Of a stretch of 64,000 nucleotides of DNA, positions 57,212-64,000 are shown one piece after another. A model generated the notes under the pieces. It searched no databases. It had not been told where the DNA came from and saw only the letters and a list, made by a program, of their open reading frames with translations. The stretch lies in assembly GCA_021234155.1 (NCBI GenBank), contig JAJEKV010000085.1, positions 894,800-958,799 on the forward strand. Reading direction: 5' to 3'. The DNA comes from Isoetes taiwanensis. Lineage: Eukaryota; Streptophyta; Lycopodiopsida; Isoetales; Isoetaceae. Every line of letters starts with the position of its first letter. The stretch's first letter is position 1. The position numbers and the translations under genes are program-made.

Positions 57212-57631
57212 ATTTCACCAACTTCCAAACAATTTGTCCCCGACACTTCTTCTCACAATTTTCGAGCAGGGACCATTGCTGATCTCACATCGGGGACATT
57301 CGGATGAATCTTGAGTCTTGAATCTTGAATCCCAATACCTTACGCTAGTGTTTTTACAGCTTGCACTAAGTATAACATCTTTGGAACTATATAAACAATA
57401 TATTAATGTTTGTGTTTTAATCTAATTCATGGATCCATTTTATAAGGACCATGACTTTTGGACAATATGCTTGGACATAAAAATATTTTTCGATTACATG
57501 AACATCACATTCGACAGTCGGTTTGCAAGTCCATGCCTTAGTGCATAGAAAAGTTACTTCAACAACGGGTTAACGTATACGTAGATTCTACAATCTCGGC
57601 AAATTTCCCCAACAACATTTCATGCCAATAG

Positions 57632-58110
57632 TTAGTCGGGTTCATATGCATAAGATGTACCTTTAATCTTATGTTTGATCGGCTCAATGGAAATCTCACC
57701 CCCATTCATCGACTCGGGATGGACAAGAATTTTCTTTCCTTGAATAAGCCTGTACTTTTGATGGCAACCAGGAATCAATTCAAAGTAGTTACCAACTATA
57801 ACTTCATTACCACAATAAAATTCATTTCCATAGTCATCCTTGGTGTCTTCTTCGAGGGCATGTTTCATTCGTACCTTTGGATGAGATAATAAGGGACCCT
57901 TTCATAATTGTCTGGGGATGTGAATGATGCAAAATAATCTCCAACCTGCACTGTCTCATCCACATTGTCCACGTCATTTGCCCACAGGTCCTCTGCCTCG
58001 TACCCATCTTCTTCAACATTGTCCCTGTTTGTAGGCTCTAGTTTTCTCAACTCCCACCTGCCACAATGATCAGCATTCTCACAAGCAGGCCACACAAGCA
58101 GGCCAATCAA
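57632..58110 (-). other. Unrecognised acidic protein segment on the minus strand
   Basis: Two frames joined by a one-base shift near 57,868 (58,110-57,865 and 57,868-57,632) read continuously: Cys/His-containing start (WPACENADHCGRW), acidic EEDGYEAEDLWANDVDNVDE, then VQVGDYFASFTSPDNYERVP, NEVIVGNYFELIPGCHQKYR and ILVHPESMNGGEISIEP. The quality is that of a real protein C-terminus, of the kind often found at the end of plant transposase-like genes, but I cannot name a family. No upstream exons are recognised. Confidence 0.4.
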
Positions 58111-58230
58111 AATTGATGCATGCCGAGTAGCCGGGAGGAATGGGTGGGATGGACGTTGGGGCGGAGGCTGCTCGCGCCTACCAGCACCGACCCAACTCTC
58201 TGAGGATTTGCAAGGAACCCTTCAGCCCTG

Positions 58231-58623
58231 ATGGATGAGGCCTTGCTAGAGGCTGTTCTCCAGGGGTTGGGGTTCCCCCAAATTCCTTGGAATCACCAAG
58301 ATTCGGTGTTGATAATTGAAAATTTGATCAGATTAGCTTTTGAAACAAGATCCAGGGTCGGTTTTTGCAGAATCAGCTTTAACTTCTTCTATCTATGTAT
58401 CCTGTGCTTTGATAGGGAGGGATCCATAAGGGTTCGCATACACAATTCACAGCCTTTTCTGGGAAACAATTTGAAAAGAAACCTCTTTCTCATGAACCGC
58501 CCGATTGGATTTTTGGGGCTGAGCCAATTTACCATTGGGCCACGTTCTTTGATATGGAACCAGCAAAGAACCATCCCGGATATTGACACAAATGCTGGTT
58601 TGGAGGTTTTCGTAGCTAATTAG
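58231..58623 (+). other. Open frame before the LINE ORF1
   Basis: A 130-codon frame without a recognised domain lies about 110 bases upstream of the ORF1 start. It could be part of the LINE's 5' region or older DNA. The 5' end of the LINE cannot be placed. Confidence 0.3.
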
Positions 58624-58734
58624 AATCCCCTGCCAGTCCGGGATTCCGTGCGGTGTTTCAGAGAATTTTAGTGAAAAGGCGTCATTTGGCTTTCTCTAGG
58701 TTCTTAGATTTTTTAGGATTTTTTAATTCTAGTA

Positions 58735-60537
58735 TTGTCCTTGGTGTCCTTTTCCTCGGGGTCTGTGCGGGAGTTACAGAAGACCCTTCTCCTAAGCGCG
58801 CTTTCTATCCGCCTCTGTTTCTGTCTTGACCTGTTTCTCGCCATGAAGCCAAAGGCCACTACAGAGAAACCGAAGGCAGGGAGCTCCTCTTCAGCCAGGA
58901 TTCCTTATGAGTACAAGGACACGGACCCCATTCTGGTGATCAAATACTGGGACCAAATCTTTGTGCTGGACAGCAAGAAAGATCAAACATGGGTTAAAAT
59001 GAAAGAGCTTAAGGCAGCATTTGATATTATTCGCGAACAACAGGAGGCCGCTGCGGTATGTATGGGAATTCAAAAAGAGGGCCAAATCATAGTATGTAGA
59101 CTGGAGATGCAAAGGCTGGAGAATCAGTATGCTGAGGGAAAGGCCAGCGACAGAGACCTTGTATGGCAGATGCTTCAGAAATTACAGGAAATGGACCTCC
59201 TCCTCTACCAGCTAATCAGAGTTAAAACAGGTCACTCCAAAGAGGATTGTTGCAGTCTTAGGAATCAGATTTTTAGGAGATCGATGACGGAAATGCTGCA
59301 AGCAGCAAAAAGCCTGGCTGAAGAGTTAGAGGATTTGGGATGGAGATCCAAAGCATCCTTCAGATTAGTCAAAATATGGGAAGAGGCAGATGACCATGTC
59401 ATTGAAGAGTTTAGGAGGGAATTCAAAAGCAGAATGCCTTCCTTCGCCAATGATACTCTCAAGGATGCGGAAATGGAGTACATAGCATATCAAGTACCCC
59501 TTGAAGAGACCAAAAGTGCTAGATATCTGGAGACAGCAATGGTTATTTTCATCCGATTGAGGCGGGGAGGTGTGAGTGCACCAAGCGTAACATGCTTTCA
59601 AGAAAGAACCGGACAAGAGCAAGCGAAAAATATCCAATCAAATGCTGAAGTCCCTCGGTTCCTCGTTATGGGCAAGTACGACAAGACCAACGGTAAATCT
59701 TATAAGAATGTATTGCTTTCAAATCCTTCTGATTCTAATACTGATTTTAATAAAGGGAGTAAAGATCTTCTTGATTTAGATGCTATTAATGATAATTCTG
59801 CTATTATTAGAAACTCTAAGCATGGTATTCTGATCCACTTCCCTCAAAAATGCCCTTCTATTGGGGAAGTTAAGTATTGGATAACTAAATCTCAGGCTAT
59901 CCCCATTTTATCCATTCTTAAATTGGATCAAAAAACCTTCCAAATCATTTGTAGGGAAGAGAGGAGTGTGAACCATATCCTCTCCAGAAAAATTCATTCT
60001 GTCCTAGGCATGATGGTGTACCTGATGAAATGGGACCCCAATTATGTCCCCCGGTGATTTTTCGACAAGCTTGCCACTACCACTTGGATTTCCGGTAATA
60101 ACCTTCCTCGGTTTTGGACTACTTCTCACTTGAATGCCATTGCTAATAAATTAGGAGAAGTCGTCCAGATCTCTATCCCTCAAACCAATACCCCGGCTGT
60201 TTGTATCCAGAAGAAAATTCACTCCCCCTGGGTAGATAAGATTCCTTGTAAAATTAGCAGCTCTAAAATTATCGACCTCGAAATATCCTATTCTAAAGAG
60301 CCTGTGGCTAATTTTCAGAAGGAGCCTATGAATAAAGGTAAAGAAAAAGTAAAAGACAAAACCCCTGACCAGGGGAATCAAGTCTGGAGACCCAAAAGCA
60401 AAGTTGCAGTGGAAAAAGGGGAAGGTAGTGATAGCAACAAGGAAATTGTGGTTAAGCAAGACCCTACTAATCCTCCTACCCCTCTTCCTTTACCTACCCC
60501 TAATCCTATTCGGGGATTGATCAGGAGGGCAGAATAA
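58735..60537 (+). pseudogene. LINE ORF1 with DUF4283-like domain, one in-frame stop
   Basis: ORF1 proteins bind the LINE RNA. One frame runs 600 codons and is interrupted only by TGA at 60,055-60,057. An alternative start at 58,843 (MKPKATTEKP) seems more natural, since the first 36 residues are hydrophobic and unusual. Residues about 80-230 are helical and charged (EMQRLENQYAEGKASDRDLV, LAEELEDLGWRSKASFRLV). The DUF4283-like part, common in plant LINE ORF1, spans the stop: HGILIHFPQKCPSIGEVKYW, VYLMKWDPNYVPR, then TTTWISGNNLPRFWTTSHLNAIANKLG. A Lys/Pro/Ser-rich tail ends at 60,537. Basic RRKKKRR-like sequence near 60,717 suggests that the tail once went on. Confidence 0.8.
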
Positions 60538-60806
60538 TTCTGCAATTCCCTCCCAAGCTTCTCATATGTATTGATCCGGCTAACTTTGTTGTTTCCTCTA
60601 TCAGCACCTGTGGGCAGGTAGTCCCCAACACTAGATTCAGAAATGAGGACTCTGAAAGTTCTGATCAGGACGACCATGATCAATTTCAGCATGAGGATTG
60701 GAGCCTAGTTTCAAGAAGAAAAAAAAAAAGAAGGGAAAGGGAAATGAAAGGTATAAGATCATGGGGCCACCAAGAAGATCCCCAAGAAAGACTAAGCCCC
60801 GGTTAA

Positions 60807-63800
60807 ATGGATATAAATCTTAAGGGTATTACTTGGAACTTGCGAGTGGTATTAACTCTCTGAAAAAGGGGAGAGTGAAAGTCCTGTCTTGATTCTATGA
60901 ATTTAGATTTCATTTTCTTTCAAGAGCATAAGATTCATGATGACAAGCATAGATAATATGATAAGAGAGGTTTCACTTTTGCCAATTTTAACCAATTTGG
61001 TCTCTCAAAGCTAATAACTCTTCATTTGGCATTTCCATTGCTTGGCATAACAGATTAATCTAGGTGATATTCGGATGATGCATGATGGTAGCAAGAGGTG
61101 GCGTGATTTTACATGGTAATGTAGGTAATATTAGAATAGCTCTAGTGAACATTTATGCTTATCATCAGCCAGCTGAAAGGGCTCAGCTTTGGAATATTAT
61201 AAATAATAGCTTGAACAGTATCCCTTATGACGAGATTATTATTGGGGGAGACTTCAATATGGTTACTCATGAGTACATGAGGAGTGCTAATTTCAGGGCA
61301 CTTAGTGGGGAGGAGAATGATAAGTGGATGACGTTACTTACAGGCCACCACTTAAAAATGGCAAGAGTGGTCCCCCACTCCTATAGCTGGAATGATCATA
61401 GAGTCCAGCCTATTTGCTGTCTTCATGATAGGTTCTACCTTAGTGAATCCTTATGGAACAGCAGCTCTAGGGTTTCCAATCTTTCAAATTACACCATCTC
61501 TGATCATTACCCTCAAACTTATTAATATTAGTGCCAACAATAATCAAAGGAAGAGGAACTCCTACTTTAAGCTAAACACTAATGCTTTGGATCGGGAGGA
61601 TTTCCTCACCAAGTTAGCTCAGGTGATGGATCTGGAAGACAAACCCAGTAATGATATTGGATGGATGGATTGGTGGGTAAGGACTGCCAAGAACATAAAA
61701 GGCTGGTTAAAAGTTTGGGGTAAGGAGATCTACCAGAAAGAGACTTTTCACTTGCAGGATTTGAGAAATCAGTACGGGACAGCCCAGGGCCAGAATAAAG
61801 AAGATCTTAAGATTCAAATCGAAAGGGAAGAAATTAAGATTGCTAAAGGATGGAAGATCAAAGCCAAAGTCAAGGAGCTGATGGAAGATGAAAGGGCTAA
61901 CTCCAAGTATTTTTTCATTAAGGCCAAAGGAAGGATTAAGAAGAACCACATTTATAGTGTCCTTTGGGAGGGAAATAACATTGAAGATGACAATCAACTT
62001 AAGGAGGCTGCTAAAGAACATTTTGTCAGAATTATGGGTACCATTAGAGACACCAACTCTCAGGATATTAACAATTTCATTGACATTCGGGCCGAAAGTG
62101 TCTAATGATATGAATAATAGCCTTTCTAGACCTTTTCAAGCAATAATGAGATTTTTAAGGTGCTCAATGACATGGAGAATGGCAAGACTCACGGGCGGAT
62201 GGGCTCCCCCGCTGAATTCTTCAAGAAGGCATGGGGGCTTTTGGGTAATTTTGTGGTTTCCATTGCTAATGAGTTCTTACTAACCAAAAGTTTGGACTGC
62301 GGGGATCAATACTAGCCTTATTGCTCTCATCCCTAAAAATGATATGCCTATTTCTTTTTCGGATTGGACCTATCTCACTTTCCAATGTGGTCTATAAGCT
62401 CATTCGGAGTGTTCAATTGCAGCTAGAATCAAGCCTATCCTTGATGACATCATAAGTAAAACTCAAAGTGCCTACTTGAAAGGGAGATACATCTTGGACA
62501 ATGTTGCAAAGAACATCTTTGGGGATAATTTGGGCCAAGGAATCCAAAACGTAACATAGGGCTTCAAACTGGATATCACCAAGGCCCAGCCCGATACGGT
62601 AAGTTGGAAATTTCTACAAGAATCTTTGCCTAAGTCCGGGATTCTCGGAAGAGGTAATTTCAATTTTCATGGCTATTTCGAAAAATTCAAGATCGATTGT
62701 CCTAATGCTTGGGAGTGCAGTCCCTTCTTTGACATAAAGAGAGGAGTTAAGCAAGGTTGCCCCCGGCACCTTTCTTGTTTCTAATTGTCATGGAAGGTGC
62801 GCACGGTAACTTTCAAAAGCTTAGGAATCTCAATGAGATCAAAGGGCTAAAACTCCCCTAATCAAGAGATGGAGGATATTCTTAATGTTCATTTTGGTGC
62901 ATCGACACTTTTCTTTTTATGAATCGGACAATCAATCCATCCAAGCTACACAGCCAGATCCTTGAAGATTTTGGAAGATGCTCGGGGTTGTAACATCAAT
63001 TCGCCAAGACAAAGCTAATTTCAAGGGACCCGGACCAAGGGGAGCAAGCGAGCTTTATCTCTTGGATGTATGTACCTCTCTCCCACCACTAAAACCAAAA
63101 TTGCAGGGGATCCCCTATGCTATTAGGGTGAACGCGAGTGATCTGTGGGGGGATCTCTTGGATAAATTCTATAGGAAGGTGGACTCCCTCAACTCCAAAT
63201 TTCTCTCTAAGAATGGTAGGGCTACTCTTGCAAATTCTGTCATTTCCTCTTCTCAGGTATATCAATCATCCATTATCATGGCCCCTAAAAAGGTCTACTC
63301 TAAAATGCAAAGTATTATTGGTAGATTCATTGCAGGTGGAACTAACAGAAGATGCTGGATTCCAGTCTCCATGAACGAGTGCTGTAAGACCAAAAGCATG
63401 GGTGGATTGGGAGTTATTGATATTGAGAAGCAAGCAACTGCCTTGGCAGCAAAATATTTCTACAGGGCCTGTACAGATCAGATTAATCATCCGGTCAAAG
63501 CTCTGATTAGGCATTACATTGGGAGATACCATCCTTTCGGGTGGAGGGGGCTTAAGATGCATTTCCCTTTTATCATTTTCTTTCCTTTTTCCATCCCCAA
63601 TTCCACCCCTCTGATATTGAAGAAGTGGATCAGGGCGTGGTTTAAAGTCAAGGGAATGTACACTTGGAAGGAAGGCCTTTCTCAGGATCAGCCTATCTTC
63701 TGGAGTCCATCTCTTATTCTTGATGACCCCAACACTTGCTTGGCCTCTCATTTTCCTGTCCTCACTAAACAATGGACTAACAGGGGAATTGTTTTTATCA

Positions 63801-64000
63801 GGGATATTATTAATGGTTTCAACTATCATAGCTCGGTTTTATGTGATCTAGGGGAGGAGTCTGAGACCTTGTTTAATAGTATTATCCAGAGACTTGATAA
63901 TGGACAGTGGCACCATTCGGAAGACTTGTGGCATATAAACGGATACAAGGGTTATAAGGTTAAAATGGCCTATAAATTCCTTAATAAGGATCAAGCCATA
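60807..64000 (+). pseudogene. LINE ORF2: endonuclease and reverse transcriptase (broken, partial)
   Basis: ORF2 nicks the target and copies the RNA in place. The probable start is the ATG at 60,807 (MDINLKGITWNLR). Endonuclease (EEP) motifs seen are WNLR (Asn), IFFQEHKI (Glu, 60,925), IIIGGDFNMV (Asp, 61,250) and SDHYP (61,500). The linker QKETFHLQDLRNQYG and DERANSKYFFIKAKGR follows. RT pieces are QSAYLKGRYILDN (62,470), FKLDITKA (62,565) and DIKRGVKQGCP (62,735), where the usual LDx-K-A-F-D and FADD cores are damaged (FGAS-like at 62,900). The distal region reads on to the edge: KFLSKNGRATLANSVISS, GRFIAGGTNRRCW, SMGGLGVIDIEKQA, and VKMAYKFLNKDQA at the end. At least six frame breaks. Confidence 0.85.

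Larger units (their letters stand above)
58735..64000 (+). mobile_element. L1-type LINE retrotransposon, runs off the window
   Basis: The order ORF1 (RNA-binding/DUF4283-like), endonuclease, reverse transcriptase and C-terminal zinc-region linker is that of plant L1 elements. The 3' end, poly(A) tail and target duplication lie beyond 64,000. ORF2 has many frameshifts and lost catalytic residues, so this copy is inactive as written. Confidence 0.9.

Overview
The window is nuclear DNA of a land plant with a transposon-rich genome. The support is a meiotic MER3/HFM1-type helicase split by GT-AG introns, a plant-style PB1-domain protein, a Ty3/gypsy retrotransposon of the plant dual-RNase-H kind, a plant L1-type LINE whose ORF1 carries a DUF4283-like domain, a terminal-repeat retrotransposon in miniature (TRIM) primed by initiator tRNA-Met, and several MITEs. 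No bacterial, organellar or CRISPR sequence was recognised. I cannot fix the clade; a large-genome seed plant or fern fits.

Layout. 1-16,900 is mostly unrecognised intergenic DNA with decayed tandem repeats (6.7-7.0, 11.0, 12.8-13.0 and 15.1-15.4 kb). 16,953-21,096 (minus) holds the middle exons of a MER3/HFM1 helicase, without the N-terminal ATPase exons and without the C-terminus. 22,143-24,710 (minus) is a PB1-domain gene with Gln-rich and Val/Pro-rich repeat tails. 29,632-42,875 is one 13.2-kb Ty3/gypsy element with 1.87-kb LTRs, a perfect 5-bp target duplication (AAGAT) and an extra RNase H placed before the reverse transcriptase. Its integrase is interrupted by a 3.05-kb terminal-inverted-repeat element (35,792-38,844) with a 10-bp target duplication and exon-like passengers. 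43,422-43,743 is a MITE. 46,392-50,740 (plus) is a multi-exon gene or gene relic encoding a coiled coil, a RING-like finger and a C48/Ulp1-like protease end. A complete 470-bp TRIM (46,992-47,461) sits inside one of its exons. 51-58.7 kb contains an ACC microsatellite, a 249-bp MITE, a near-perfect foldback with a palindromic minisatellite, and unrecognised ORFs. 58,735-64,000 is a LINE that runs off the window.

Reliability. Almost every coding region is broken by one-base indels. Where the same sequence can be read twice (the two LTRs) or compared with a conserved motif (integrase, helicase), the disagreements cluster at CAG/CTG sites, which appear in the other copy as CG, CGG, CGA or ACG, and at homopolymers. 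This looks more like long-read base-calling error at methylated CHG sites than biological decay, so many of the frameshifts below may not be real.
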